Source: Ipomoea triloba (lineage: Eukaryota > Streptophyta > Magnoliopsida > Solanales > Convolvulaceae). Taken from it: a stretch of 64,000 nt of DNA. The DNA is taken from positions 29,980,237-30,044,236 of the forward strand of contig NC_044918.1 of the NCBI RefSeq assembly GCF_003576645.1, read 5' to 3'. The position numbers were made by a program, and so were the translations under genes. Shown here piece by piece: positions 1 to 10,837 of the stretch. The stretch's first letter is position 1. The number at the start of each line of letters is the position of its first letter. A model generated the notes under the pieces. The model saw nothing but the letters and a program-made list of their open reading frames with translations. It had not been told where the DNA came from and ran no database searches.

Positions 1-419
1 TTCCGGACAGCACACTGCCAAGGGCAAAGATGGAATTTTCTGTGTTTATTCGCGGACCAAAATGACCAAAACTTTTTATGGACATCAAGTACTATAAGTT
101 GGGATTCTACCATAAAAATTTCAAGTGAAAAAGAGTTCGGGCACTATTTTTACCGGCTCAATCTTTCGGACTGCGCCAAGCTGAAATTTTCTGAATTATG
201 CTTAGTATGATTATGGATGTGTTAATGATAATTGTGAGGTAGTTAGTGAGTTAATGGTGATTAGGTGATGCTAAGGACGTGGATTATGACTATGTTCTAC
301 ATAATACACATATGTATATGTCATGTTATGGTACTAGTATGTGTAATTATCTATACTATGAAATATGTTATGTTATGTTGTTAGTAGGCCAAATTACCTA
401 TATTGTGAATATAGTATAT

Positions 420-760
420 GTCAATATATATATACATATATACGTGTATGTAGTATATATATATCATATGTATAGGATGTATATATATGTACATGTATTT
501 ATATAGTATACAACAAGTAGGTACAAGTAGTATAACGTATGACATTATGTATATATAATTGTAGTATATGTACCGTATTATGTATACATATTATATGTGT
601 GTATGGGGCAGCATATATATATATATACGTGTTGTGTATATATATATATGGTATGTGTGTATATATGTATATATGTGTATTATGTATATATGTATATATA
701 CGGGTAATGTGTGTATATATGTACATATATGAGTATGTATGTATAATTAAATAAAGTGTT
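420..760. repeat. TA/TG-rich low-complexity tract
   Basis: Long runs of TATATA, TGTATA and ATGTATGT dominate this stretch. Open frames across it encode only Tyr/Ile/Val/His-rich peptides expected from the repeat, so I call no gene. Confidence 0.8.
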
Positions 761-1107
761 GTAGTATGTATATATTTGGGTATGTGTACCTTAAGTGAAT
801 ATGCATAAATATGTGGAAAGTGTTGTGTGGTATGCATATATACATACGTGTAGGGTGATGATGGAAAATGTTTTGAGAAAAATGTTTTGAGAGACAAGAC
901 TTGTGAACCAAGGTGAGAATGGTAATTGATTTCAAAATGGGGACTTGATTTTGTGGAAAATGTCCAAAAATGATTTTGACTCAAGGAAGATGAGAAAGGA
1001 AGGAAAATGTTTTCAAAACCTTAGTTTCAGGAAGTCAAAGAGGACCTTGTCATTTATATTACCTCGGGCTATAGTACCGATGGTTTTCTTCAATATATGT
1101 ACAGTTG

Positions 1108-1198
1108 TCTCTACGTCACTTCGTCAGGCGTAGGGAGTCTCTGCGTCACTCAGTCAGGCGCAGGGGAGTTTTCTATATCACTCAGTCAGGCGTAGGCC
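1108..1198 (+). repeat. Three tandem ~30-bp units
   Basis: Three imperfect units begin at about 1111, 1141 and 1173. They share the core TCACTCAGTCAGGCG (first copy TCACTTCGTCAGGCG) followed by TAGG or CAGG. They lie just upstream of the primer-binding-like motif, where LTR U3/R repeats often sit. Confidence 0.6.
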
Positions 1199-1612
1199 GT
1201 GGGGGTGTGCACACTTAAGTATAGATACTCATGTCATTTTCGGGTTGGTATCAGCTTTATGGACCTAGGTGGGGCCAAACTAGGGACCATAATGATGAAC
1301 CTTCGTCCAAGGGATCACGAATGAGACTTGGGGCAGGACCGTAATCCCCATGTCCAGATCCGATTTCGGTCTAGTCAAAGAAACTTGTATCCTCAATAAG
1401 GTCTCTTGCTTCTAGTCAGAAACTAAGTAGCGTTTTCGTAATTAAAGACAACTAGAGGTCATAATTGCGGCAATGACATATGTAATAAACATGGCTAGTG
1501 CTGAAAACCTAGCCTGAATGAAAAAGAAGTCAAAGGCAACCTAGTTTGATGAACTAGGAAATTTGAGTAAGGAAATGTGTTGTGACTTATATACTCATTA
1601 TATTCTTGTAAT

Positions 1613-3474
1613 TATATGGCATTAACTGTTGATTTCAGTTATGAAAGACCTGGACACCATATTTGGTAATGTGTATTTACCTTTATGAAATATTTGTCAA
1701 AACTTTTACCTGATGAAAGTGACAAATGGATTACCTTACTTAGCCGTCGCGCTAACTGCACTTCAATGTGTTTCTTATCAGTTGCAGTTTAGTGTGGGAC
1801 CCTGTAGCCGATGAGCTGGATAGAATGGAAGTACAGGATGAGGTCTACTCTACCCTAGAATAGATACCCTGGAAGGATGATTTCCAATTGTACTAAGTTT
1901 GATGTTAATGTTGTTGTTAATGTTGTAAGTTTAGCCTGTGCACTTAGAGTGGAGTTTGTCAAAGAGGTGATAGAATTCACTCTAGGTGTGGCGGTAGCAC
2001 CCAGTTTTCTGCCGATAAGATGTAAGCTTCCGCAGCATATGAATATCGATTTGTAATTAATGTAAGAGTTGAAAATTGGGGTGCTACATATATTCACATA
2101 TTGCATACTAAACATTCACATTTTTTATAGTCCACATTCATAACATTTTAGGGCTTCATTGCTAACTTTACAGCCATTTTATAGATTGACAAAAACATAG
2201 TACTAAGATCATTCTTTGTAGTCTAAGTTCTAGAGTCTGCTAAGTAAAAGTATTCCATTACCTATCAAATTCATCAATAGGGGAATCAGCCATTTGAAAA
2301 GAAACTTTAATCACACCAGGGGTTGAAAAAGTTGCATCTTTTGTGGCTTCCCCTGCAATTCTATCCACCAGGGCATCAATCCCCGGTTCCCCCGCAGCAG
2401 CACCCTCTGTCTCTTGCTCTTTCTCCTTCTCTTTCTCCTTCTCTTGTTGCTACTCTTTGTCCTTCTGTTGCTGCTGTGCTGGTGGTGGTGTTGGAGTCAT
2501 CCCCAAATCACTTCCTTGCTGCTGTGCTGGTGGTGGTGGTGGAGTCAGCCCCAAATCCCTCTCCTGTTGCTATGCTAGTGGTGGTGATGGAGTCAGCCCC
2601 AAATCAAAGCTCGGAGCATCTACTTGGTCCGATGGCTGTGTTACTTGAGATAGCCCCAAGTCAAAAGAAGGGGCATTAGGGTCCATTTGTTTCCTTGTCT
2701 TTTCAAAGGCTTCGACAAGGGCATCCACAGCCGTAGTGAAGCTTTCACTACCAAAGAAGATGTCGCCCAGCTGGGAGGATGTTGGGGTTGAAGTGGCTTC
2801 TATGGTGCTGGCAACATTTAGCATGTTAGATAAGCCCGAAAATGTCTTCCTCATCACATTTACGGGTGCTCCTTGCTTTCCAATCTCAGCCATAGCCTCA
2901 CCAAACTCTCCTACTGTCGAAGCCAGCTTTTGTAGGATCCCTGTCACCCTATCTACACTTGATGATGGGATATTCAATGCTGGTTCAGCAGCAACAGGAG
3001 GTTGATCATTCTGCCTGGAGGTGGCAGCAACAACATCAGTAGGTTTTGATATTCTGGGGAGCACTGTCCCCCTTCCAAACGACCCTGCTTTGTTTTCTTC
3101 TTTAACCCTTTTTCTAGCAAGTTCAGCACTCCACCCAACAATGGTTGGGTATGTTCTATTCACTCTCATCCCCCGCCGACAGGGAGTTAGAACTGAAATT
3201 TATTCACAGTTTGAAAAGTCCATATTCACACATTCACACATTCAGTACAGTATATTCACATATTCAATACACTATATTCACAGATTGAAAACTCCACATT
3301 CACACTTTTATGTAATTATATCACTATCTGTTCTACATTCACACATTCATGTCCATATATTCACAGCTTCAATACTCTATATTCACAATCTGAAAAGACT
3401 AAATTCATAGATTTCAGTAATTATATTACTATCTGTTCTAGATTCACACATTCATGTCCATATATTCACAAATT
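1613..3474. repeat. First copy of a ~1.86-kb direct duplication ending at an N
   Basis: This segment recurs at 3476-5337, offset by 1863 bases. Every stretch compared is identical until the last ~40 bases, where the copies differ slightly inside a tandem repeat. The single N at 3475 separates the copies exactly. This is what an unmerged overlap of two contigs looks like; a true tandem duplication would not be expected to break at an N. Confidence 0.85.
2284..3192 (-). pseudogene. Duplicate copy of the MULE-type gene exon (probable assembly artefact)
   Basis: Same content as the exon at 4147-5055: the basic N-terminal stretch, SFDLGL repeats and in-frame stops are all repeated at an offset of 1863 bases. 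It should probably not be counted as a second gene, because it lies inside the duplicated contig end. Confidence 0.6.
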
Positions 3475-3475
3475 N

Positions 3476-5337
3476 TATATGGCATTAACTGTTGATTTCA
3501 GTTATGAAAGACCTGGACACCATATTTGGTAATGTGTATTTACCTTTATGAAATATTTGTCAAAACTTTTACCTGATGAAAGTGACAAATGGATTACCTT
3601 ACTTAGCCGTCGCGCTAACTGCACTTCAATGTGTTTCTTATCAGTTGCAGTTTAGTGTGGGACCCTGTAGCCGATGAGCTGGATAGAATGGAAGTACAGG
3701 ATGAGGTCTACTCTACCCTAGAATAGATACCCTGGAAGGATGATTTCCAATTGTACTAAGTTTGATGTTAATGTTGTTGTTAATGTTGTAAGTTTAGCCT
3801 GTGCACTTAGAGTGGAGTTTGTCAAAGAGGTGATAGAATTCACTCTAGGTGTGGCGGTAGCACCCAGTTTTCTGCCGATAAGATGTAAGCTTCCGCAGCA
3901 TATGAATATCGATTTGTAATTAATGTAAGAGTTGAAAATTGGGGTGCTACATATATTCACATATTGCATACTAAACATTCACATTTTTTATAGTCCACAT
4001 TCATAACATTTTAGGGCTTCATTGCTAACTTTACAGCCATTTTATAGATTGACAAAAACATAGTACTAAGATCATTCTTTGTAGTCTAAGTTCTAGAGTC
4101 TGCTAAGTAAAAGTATTCCATTACCTATCAAATTCATCAATAGGGGAATCAGCCATTTGAAAAGAAACTTTAATCACACCAGGGGTTGAAAAAGTTGCAT
4201 CTTTTGTGGCTTCCCCTGCAATTCTATCCACCAGGGCATCAATCCCCGGTTCCCCCGCAGCAGCACCCTCTGTCTCTTGCTCTTTCTCCTTCTCTTTCTC
4301 CTTCTCTTGTTGCTACTCTTTGTCCTTCTGTTGCTGCTGTGCTGGTGGTGGTGTTGGAGTCATCCCCAAATCACTTCCTTGCTGCTGTGCTGGTGGTGGT
4401 GGTGGAGTCAGCCCCAAATCCCTCTCCTGTTGCTATGCTAGTGGTGGTGATGGAGTCAGCCCCAAATCAAAGCTCGGAGCATCTACTTGGTCCGATGGCT
4501 GTGTTACTTGAGATAGCCCCAAGTCAAAAGAAGGGGCATTAGGGTCCATTTGTTTCCTTGTCTTTTCAAAGGCTTCGACAAGGGCATCCACAGCCGTAGT
4601 GAAGCTTTCACTACCAAAGAAGATGTCGCCCAGCTGGGAGGATGTTGGGGTTGAAGTGGCTTCTATGGTGCTGGCAACATTTAGCATGTTAGATAAGCCC
4701 GAAAATGTCTTCCTCATCACATTTACGGGTGCTCCTTGCTTTCCAATCTCAGCCATAGCCTCACCAAACTCTCCTACTGTCGAAGCCAGCTTTTGTAGGA
4801 TCCCTGTCACCCTATCTACACTTGATGATGGGATATTCAATGCTGGTTCAGCAGCAACAGGAGGTTGATCATTCTGCCTGGAGGTGGCAGCAACAACATC
4901 AGTAGGTTTTGATATTCTGGGGAGCACTGTCCCCCTTCCAAACGACCCTGCTTTGTTTTCTTCTTTAACCCTTTTTCTAGCAAGTTCAGCACTCCACCCA
5001 ACAATGGTTGGGTATGTTCTATTCACTCTCATCCCCCGCCGACAGGGAGTTAGAACTGAAATTTATTCACAGTTTGAAAAGTCCATATTCACACATTCAC
5101 ACATTCAGTACAGTATATTCACATATTCAATACACTATATTCACAGATTGAAAACTCCACATTCACACTTTTATGTAATTATATCACTATCTGTTCTACA
5201 TTCACACATTCATGTCCATATATTCACAGCTTCAATACTCTATATTCACAATCTGAAAAGACTAAATTCATAGATTTCAGTAATTATATTACTATCCGTT
5301 CTAGATTCACACATTCATGTCTATATATTCACAGCTT
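3476..5337. repeat. Second copy of the ~1.86-kb duplication
   Basis: Starts immediately after the N at 3475 and repeats 1613-3474. This copy continues uninterrupted into the downstream tandem array and the upstream exons of the minus-strand gene, so it is the copy joined to the correct context on the right. Confidence 0.85.
4147..5055 (-). pseudogene. Middle exon of a Ulp1/KAONASHI-type MULE-like gene, broken
   Basis: Minus-strand frame from the TTTCAG acceptor at about 5057. It encodes a basic segment (TYPTIVGWSAEL, KRVKEENKAGSFGRG), a leucine-rich stretch, then repeats of the form PSFDLGL / DLGLTP / DLGMTP separated by Pro- and Gln-rich linkers, then a Lys-Glu run and a MADSPIDEFD segment. 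In-frame TAG codons at 4433-4435 and in the Lys-Glu part break it. The SFDLG-type repeats and the preceding exon are familiar from plant MULE-associated genes that end in a Ulp1-like cysteine protease domain. That domain is not present here; the frame runs into LTR-like sequence. The family assignment rests on memory of motif style. Confidence 0.5.
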
Positions 5338-5753
5338 CAATACTCTATATTCACAATCTGAAAAGACTAAATTCATAGATTTCAGTAATTATATTACTAT
5401 CCGTTCTAGATTCACACATTCATGTCTATATATTCACAGCTTCAATACTCTATATTCACAATCTGAAAAGACTAAATTCATAGATTTCAGTAATTATATT
5501 ACTATCTGTTCTAGATTCACACATTCATGTCTATATATTCACAACTTCAATACACTATATTCACAGTTTGAAAAGTTCATATTCACACATTTCAGTGATA
5601 CTTGTTCACATATTTCAATAATTATAGTAGTATCTGTTCTACATTCACACATTCATGTCCATATATTCACAGCTTCAGTACTATATATTCACAAACAAAT
5701 AAGTCATTATTTTATAAAAATAGTAATGAAAATTCAAAATAAAGTGAACTTAC
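5056..5753 (+). repeat. ATTCACA-rich intronic array
   Basis: Apart from the 105-bp units, this interval carries ATTCACA or TTCACAC every 15-40 bases in the plus orientation, interspersed with GTTTGAAAA and CTATAT. It fills the intron between the donor at 5753 and the acceptor at about 5056. No coding sequence is seen. Confidence 0.7.
5226..5575 (+). repeat. 105-bp tandem array
   Basis: The motif ACAGCTTCAATACTCTATAT starts at 5226, 5331 and 5436, with ACAACTTCAATACACTATAT at 5541, giving a constant 105-bp period and three full units. Differences between units are single bases. It is a higher-order form of the surrounding ATTCACA-rich sequence and lies in an intron of the minus-strand gene. 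Confidence 0.85.
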
Positions 5754-7941
5754 TAGGATGAATGCAACCGGTCCAGTGAAGAATTGCTTTTCATTCTTTG
5801 AAAAGATTGAATGGAGTCGACCATAGACTTGTGTGTATAGGCACACCAATTGTAGTTCTTGATCTGATCAAGGTCTATCAAGGATTTTAAAATCCTAAAG
5901 TTGCAACACCTGTCTTGGTGGCCACACAGCATTGCCGATACTATAAACAGGACAAAGTCGCGTTTAAACATATCGCCATGGTCTCCTCTTTTCAGAATCT
6001 GCCCCGGCATTGATGTTGTGATTGGGGATTTACCATAAATTCCCCATCGCTCCCTCCATAAGGCCACGAGGTTGGCATACGCTCCACTAGCACCATCTTC
6101 TGCCATATGCTCAAATCTTGTGGCCTCCTCAACCACTTTGCTCCCTTGTGGGATCCCCAACGTTCTTTGAACATCATCCTCTTCAATAAGCAGCAATTCA
6201 CCCCCTTCAAGCCAGATTGCAGAACGATAAACATCAAACTGTCTAAGCAAGTACTTCATTAGAGGGCCTTCACTCTTTGTTAGTTGGAGGTGTAATATCC
6301 CTCCAAATCCTATCTCCTCCACAGCCCTTTTCTGTTCATCAGTCAGCTGTTGCACAAACTCAGCCACAATCTTCGGGCTCATCCTTGTATTCCACGTTTT
6401 TTGTTGTTTCTCTACATTTTCATCCTCATCTGTTCGTGGATTTTTTCTTGTAGATTTTCTCTTTGCTGCTCTTTCAGCCCGACTACCTTCCCCTTGTTCC
6501 ACTGCTTTCCTCTTTCCTGTTTGTTTTTCAGCGGCAGATGGCCTGTCATTTCGCTGTTTTGTTCTTACTTCGGCTTGGATAGACGAGTCCGAACTTTCTG
6601 CCTCTGCAGCTTGAGAGGTAAGCATGGCTCTTGTATTCCTTGCCTCTTTGTTCACACGGCTAGGATTTGTTTTCTCCATTTCTGCCAATTGTACCAATGA
6701 ATAGTTTAGAAATAAAATGCAACCTCAAGTATAACAAGGTTAACAAAAATTTTATATTTGATGAAAATATAATCTGTTAGTAGAGGGGGGATGGGGAATG
6801 CCGAATAAATCCAGCTACGCTCTATTAAAAGAATAACATTTCCATCAAAACTGTAACTGTATGTATGTATCCAAATACATAAATATATATTCACAAATAC
6901 AAATATATATGTAGTAAAAACAGAACACCACAGGGCTATAGATTCACACATTGAAAACTATATATTCACATAAGCTATACTACATATTCACAGTCTAGAA
7001 ACACCACAAGGCTATATGTTTATTAATTATATCAACACTGTTTGCTTTCACATATTCAAAACTCTATATTCACAGTTACTATACTCTATATTCACAGTTA
7101 GAAAACAACACATTCACACATTTCAGTGATAATTGTTCAGCAATATAATTACTATCTCTTCTACATTCACATATTCGTAACACTACATTCACATACCATA
7201 TACTGTGTATTAACATTTTGAAAACTATAGATTCACACATTTAAGGGGCAGTATGTTTAGTACTTATATCAACACTGTTATGCATTCACACACTCAAATC
7301 ACTACATTCACAGAACCTGTTATGCATTCACACACTCAAATCACTACATTCACAGAACCAGTACTCTATATTCACAGTTTGAACACTACATTCACAGAAC
7401 CAGTACTCTATATTCACAGTTTGAACACTCCACATTCACACATTTTACTCTATATTCACAGTTTGAACACTCCACATTCACACATTTCAGGGGCAATATG
7501 TTTAGTAATTATATTTATCAATGTTATGCATTTAGACATTCAGAACTCTATTTTCACACTTCATATACTCCATATTCACAGTTTGAAAACCTCACATTCA
7601 CAGAGATTAAACTCTAGGTCACAAAATTATAATCTCACATTCACAAAGATTAAACTATTAACATTGTATGTTACATACAACAGAAATCTATTCCACAGAA
7701 ACTCATTAAACTACTTAGAATCACAAAATATTGAATAAAACGTAAAATTTTTGAACTAAAATCCCATAATATAAAAATGTGAAGAAATACCTGTTTTCAA
7801 AAATACTTCAATGATAGGATGAAGACTGCTGATGAGTGTTGTTGCAAAAACTTCCGGCAAATGAGTGCGCGAGTGATAATGGCGGAAAACGGCGAAATGC
7901 TCTTGCGGAGGAAGGGAGAGTGTAACTTGCGGAGGAATCAT
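5754..7941 (-). CDS. 5' exons of a MULE-associated (Ulp1/KAONASHI-like) gene
   Basis: Two exons can be joined in phase. Exon 1 is 7941-7791, starting at an ATG (MIPPQVTL) with donor CAG|GTATTT. Exon 2 is 6681-5754, acceptor GGCAG, reading into MEKTNPS and ending at a GTAAGT donor. Exon 2 gives a ~308-residue segment: a Lys/Arg/Glu-rich low-complexity N-terminus (nuclear-signal-like KRKSTRKNPR), then a globular part with EIGFGGILHLQLTK, LLRQFDVYRSAIWL and RTLGIPQGSKVV. That order resembles the N-terminal globular part of plant MULE genes carrying Ulp1 proteases; substrate and function are unknown. Exon 1 is less certain: exon 2 could start at its own ATG at 6679. The phase of the join to the next exon (4147-5055) does not work directly, so an exon or part of one is missing or mutated. 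Confidence 0.45.
6700..7700 (+). repeat. Second ATTCACA-rich array (intron 1)
   Basis: ATTCACA, ATTCACAC and TATTCACAG recur dozens of times on the plus strand. Two ~42-bp near-identical units with TGTTATGCATTCACACACTC lie at about 7279 and 7320, followed by units with CTATATTCACAGTTTGAACA at about 7370, 7409 and 7450. It occupies the intron between 7790 and 6682 of the minus-strand gene. Open frames here encode only repetitive His/Ser/Thr peptides. Confidence 0.75.
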
Positions 7942-8006
7942 CGTTAAATGGTGAAGAAGCGCAGAATGGTATATGGTTTATATATTTTTTTAAAAAAATC
8001 TGATTG

Positions 8007-8104
8007 GCTGGGGATAACGGTGCCACTAACAGCACCGTTATCCCCAGCAACTAAACGGCGTCGTTTAAGGACCCAGGTGCACCTTGCAAGGTGCACCTGG
8101 GTCC
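8007..8104. repeat. Two adjacent perfect inverted repeats
   Basis: GCTGGGGATAACGGTGC (8007-8023) and its exact reverse complement (8032-8048) flank an 8-base loop. Twenty bases further, 8069-8104 is a perfect 36-bp palindrome with arm GGACCCAGGTGCACCTTG and no loop. Between them AAACGgcgtCGTTT is a third, short inverted motif. They lie just upstream of exon 1 of the minus-strand MULE-like gene, so they could be promoter, terminal or foldback structures of that element. Confidence 0.9.
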
Positions 8105-8587
8105 ACGGCATAACAATTGAGTAGCAGTATGCATTATGCATTTACACAATCGACAAGACGGTAAGTTGGCAACCCTATGGCGGCAGGTGGTTATTTAAAT
8201 CCTTTTCTTACCAAAATTCAAATTGCTAAGCTTATATGTACACAAATCTCACAACTAGTCTAGTTAGGTATTATGCAATTTTTAATTGATGCAAACATTA
8301 TCAGCAGGCGACGAAAGCAGTAGCACGAATACGCAATTGACGCAGTAGACAATAGACCGTATACGCACTCAGAATTCTTCAATTCTTCTTGATTACTCAA
8401 GTTCTTCAATTCTCTTAACAGGGAACTAAAATTATTAAATATTTCACAATTTTTATTTATTGTTTTATTTACATGACTTAATAATTCTGATTTTAGAACA
8501 TTATATTCAAGATTTTGTTTCTTGATTAATTATTTATTCATGGAGTTTCTAAATAAATTCTTATTTTTTTCTTAAGATTTTATAATT

Positions 8588-9418
8588 ATGCCTTCTAGAA
8601 AATATTTATCTTGGTTTGAGAAGTGTAAGAAAAAAATAAGAATTGAGCAACTAACTCAATCTCAAAAAGGAGCTCTTGAAAATTCATTATAAAAGAAACT
8701 CAAATAGATGTGCAAAAAGATGATGCCCAGAAAAAATTGTTAGATGCTAATCTTCATTTAGAAGATCAAGATGATTGTGAGATTGGAAAAAATTTAAATG
8801 ATAGTGTGCACAACGATGATATGTATAATTGAAATAGATGAGTTGTTTTTCAAATGCCACTATTGCATATCGAATATTATTGACTATCCCAATTACGGTT
8901 GTCTCTACAGAAAGGAATTTTTAAAGTTGAAATTGTTGAAATTGTTGAAATCTTACTTACAATCAAGTATGTTGCAGGAGAGACACAATGGATTAGCTTT
9001 AATCTCTATTGAAAATGAGATTTTGGAAGAAGTTGATATCAAAAGTTTAGTGGATGATTTTGCATCTAAATGTGCACGGCACATGTCACTTTTTAAATGA
9101 AATTTAGATATATTTTTTATACAATATTTATATTTTGAATTTTTTACACAACTTAATAAGATTTTGGAAGAAGTTGATATCAAAAGTTTAGTGGATGATT
9201 TTGCATCTAAATGTGCACGACGCATGTCACTTTTTAAATGAAATTTAGATGTATTTTTATACAATATTTATATTTTGAATTTTTGACACAACTTTTTGAA
9301 CAACTATTATTATTTTTTTGAAAGTTGAACAACTATTATTTATATATAAAAATTACTTGAAAAATGGGCTCAATTTAAGATATTGCACAGGACCTCAATT
9401 TTTATTGGGACGGCCCTG
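8588..9418 (+). pseudogene. Internally deleted hAT transposase remnant
   Basis: At 8588 an ATG opens MPSRKYLSWFEKCKKK, continuing into TQSQKGALE, the N-terminal style of hAT transposases of the ZMYM1/TTF zinc-finger type. The catalytic middle is missing. About 300 bases on, decayed frames resume with a C-terminal dimerisation-like segment (LKLLKSYLQSSMLQERHNGL, LVDDFASKCARHMSLFK, stop about 9100). The last part is duplicated at an offset of 141 bases (9018-9152 and 9159-9293). The right end GGGACGGCCCTG at about 9407-9418 looks like a hAT terminal repeat; I could not find the left partner. Confidence 0.65.
9018..9293 (+). repeat. 141-bp-offset direct duplication in the hAT 3' end
   Basis: The block beginning AGATTTTGGAAGAAGTTGAT at 9018 recurs at 9159 with a few substitutions, and both copies run to ATATTTTGAATTTTT-ACACAACTT. 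The second copy repeats the coding tail and stop codon. Confidence 0.9.
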
Positions 9419-9819
9419 ATTAAGTTGTTTATTTTTAAATAAATAATATTATTATAATGTGTTACCTAATATTCATTTTGTGCGTCACACAAGCAGCATA
9501 CTAGTTAACCTCAATAGCATATCCTACAAAATTTCATACTGATCAAATAAAAAATAATCAAATAAAAGAAATAAACTTATTCTATAAAATATTTTATTCT
9601 TGACTTATTCAATTATTAACGAACTATATAAAAAGATGATACGTACTTTATGGAGTTTCCAATCAACAAATTATCTTGTTTATTACGGAGTATATCATTA
9701 AGAAAAATTGCACGTCCCTATATTATATAGCAATTACAGATTCATCCTGATTTGTTAATCGTGTTCACTTTTTGTTCCTAAGTTATAAATGATGTTACAA
9801 ATTTCGTCCTTTTTTAATA

Positions 9820-10084
9820 CTTTCTTTGTCCCATTTTATTTGTCCTACCTACTATTCATTGGTCAAACCAACTTTTTCTTCTTTGTTTGGTATTTTCTAC
9901 TTATTTTTAGATTTAATTTTTTGTGTTTAATAGTACTTTTCATGTAATTTTTAAATATATAAACTTTGTATAATAATACTAAAATTAATATTATGAAAAA
10001 TTAGATTAAAAATAATACTAAAATTAATATTCATTGGTCAAGCCTCGTTAACCGAATCAGACACATAAAATGGGACAGAGGGAG
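9820..10084. mobile_element. Stowaway-type MITE (Tc1/mariner-like), 265 bp
   Basis: Ends are CTTTCTTTGTCCCATTTTAT and, on the opposite strand, CTCCCTCTGTCCCATTTTAT, the classic Stowaway terminus. It is flanked by TA at 9818-9819 and 10085-10086, the expected TA target duplication. It is non-coding and depends on a mariner-type transposase elsewhere. A relative lies in the protease intron at 43576-43837. Confidence 0.85.
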
Positions 10085-10256
10085 TAAAACATTACGAACG
10101 AAATTTGTAATGCCAATTATAGCTTAGGGGACGAAAACTGAGTACGACATGTTTGAAAAAATAAAATAAAATTTACAATGTTAATTATAACTTAAGAACA
10201 AGAAGTAAGCACAATCAACAAGTAAGGACATATCCTACAACTATTCTTTTAACTTC

Positions 10257-10415
10257 TTTTTTTTTTTTGAGTACTATTGACTCTATTACAATGTAATATC
10301 TGTTCATAATTACTTTATCAACCAAATGAAGTTCAAAGAGCCAATATCGCCTCCACTGAGGCTTGAACCCACCTCTCCCATGTGGGGTGCAACCGGGTGC
10401 CACTAAACCACAGGT
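10257..10415 (-). mobile_element. tRNA-derived SINE, family 1, minus strand
   Basis: Read on the minus strand, a polymerase III A box TGGTTTAGTGG (10410-10400) and B box GGTTCAAGCC (10369-10360) are about 30 bases apart. They are followed by a body with TATGAACAGATATTACATTG and a tail ending AGTACTCAAAAAAAA. The poly-T at 10257-10268 on the plus strand is the A-tail. The body and tail match the copies at 10613 and 40851. Confidence 0.8.
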
Positions 10416-10612
10416 TTTTGGTACCCGATTATTCAATTTTGAATAACCGGTTAGGAATGAAAAGTACAATTTTCCCTATCATTATTCAAAAGTAACTATT
10501 TTTAATATTTTTTTAAAATGATTTTTAATTTTTTTGTTTAACAATTATTTTAATGTAATTTTTAAATATATAATTTTTTAAAATTATACTTTTTGTATAA
10601 TTTTAAATTATA

Positions 10613-10779
10613 CATTGTGATCTAGTGGCACCCGATTTGCACTCCCACATGGAGGGGAGTGGATTCGAGCCTCAATGGAAGTAACTGTTGACTCTTTGTG
10701 CTTCAGTAAGTTGAGAAAGTAGCTAATTAGTTATGAACAGATACTACATTATAACAGAGTCAATAGTACTCAAAAACAA
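10613..10779 (+). mobile_element. tRNA-derived SINE, family 1, plus strand
   Basis: A box TGATCTAGTGG (10618-10628) and B box GATTCGAGCC (10662-10671) are followed by the shared body GTTGAGAAAGTAGCTA, TATGAACAGATACTACATTA and the tail AGTACTCAAAAACA. It lies only ~200 bases from the inverted copy at 10257-10415, so the two could pair. Confidence 0.82.
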
Positions 10780-10837
10780 ATATACTTTTTGTCCATAAAT
10801 TATTGGGTGATTGTAAAATTCATCTCTATTTGTTAGG

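Larger units (their letters stand above)
1..1612 (+). mobile_element. Decayed LTR-retrotransposon fragment (LTR end plus primer-binding-site-like motif)
   Basis: The stretch has no usable reading frame. At 1246-1254 lies TGGTATCAG, the primer-binding motif complementary to initiator Met tRNA in many plant retrotransposons, preceded by GC-richer sequence resembling an LTR 3' end. Further on (about 1745-2093) the sequence again reads like LTR material and stops at a GGGGTGCTACA motif. No gag or pol domain survives, so the family (possibly Ty3/gypsy) is a guess. A host-repeat origin unrelated to LTR elements is possible. Confidence 0.35.

Noticed and set aside
279..935. Overlapping open frames of 62-161 codons on both strands
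   Set aside because: They are made of Tyr/Ile/His/Val runs that come from the TA/TG-rich repeat; no domain or normal amino-acid composition.
1855..2115. 86-residue minus-strand frame, seen again at 3718-3978
   Set aside because: It is the antisense of LTR-like sequence, starts at a non-informative position and has no recognisable domain; the second copy is due to the contig duplication.
2323..2679. Plus-strand Pro/Ser/Val-rich frames opposite the MULE-type exon
   Set aside because: Shadow frames caused by the CCACCACCA and KEKEKE-coding repeats of the minus-strand exon.
7756..8141. Additional minus-strand frames overlapping exon 1 of the MULE-type gene
   Set aside because: They cross the perfect palindromes and show no relation to known proteins; only the frame starting at 7941 splices in phase with the next exon.
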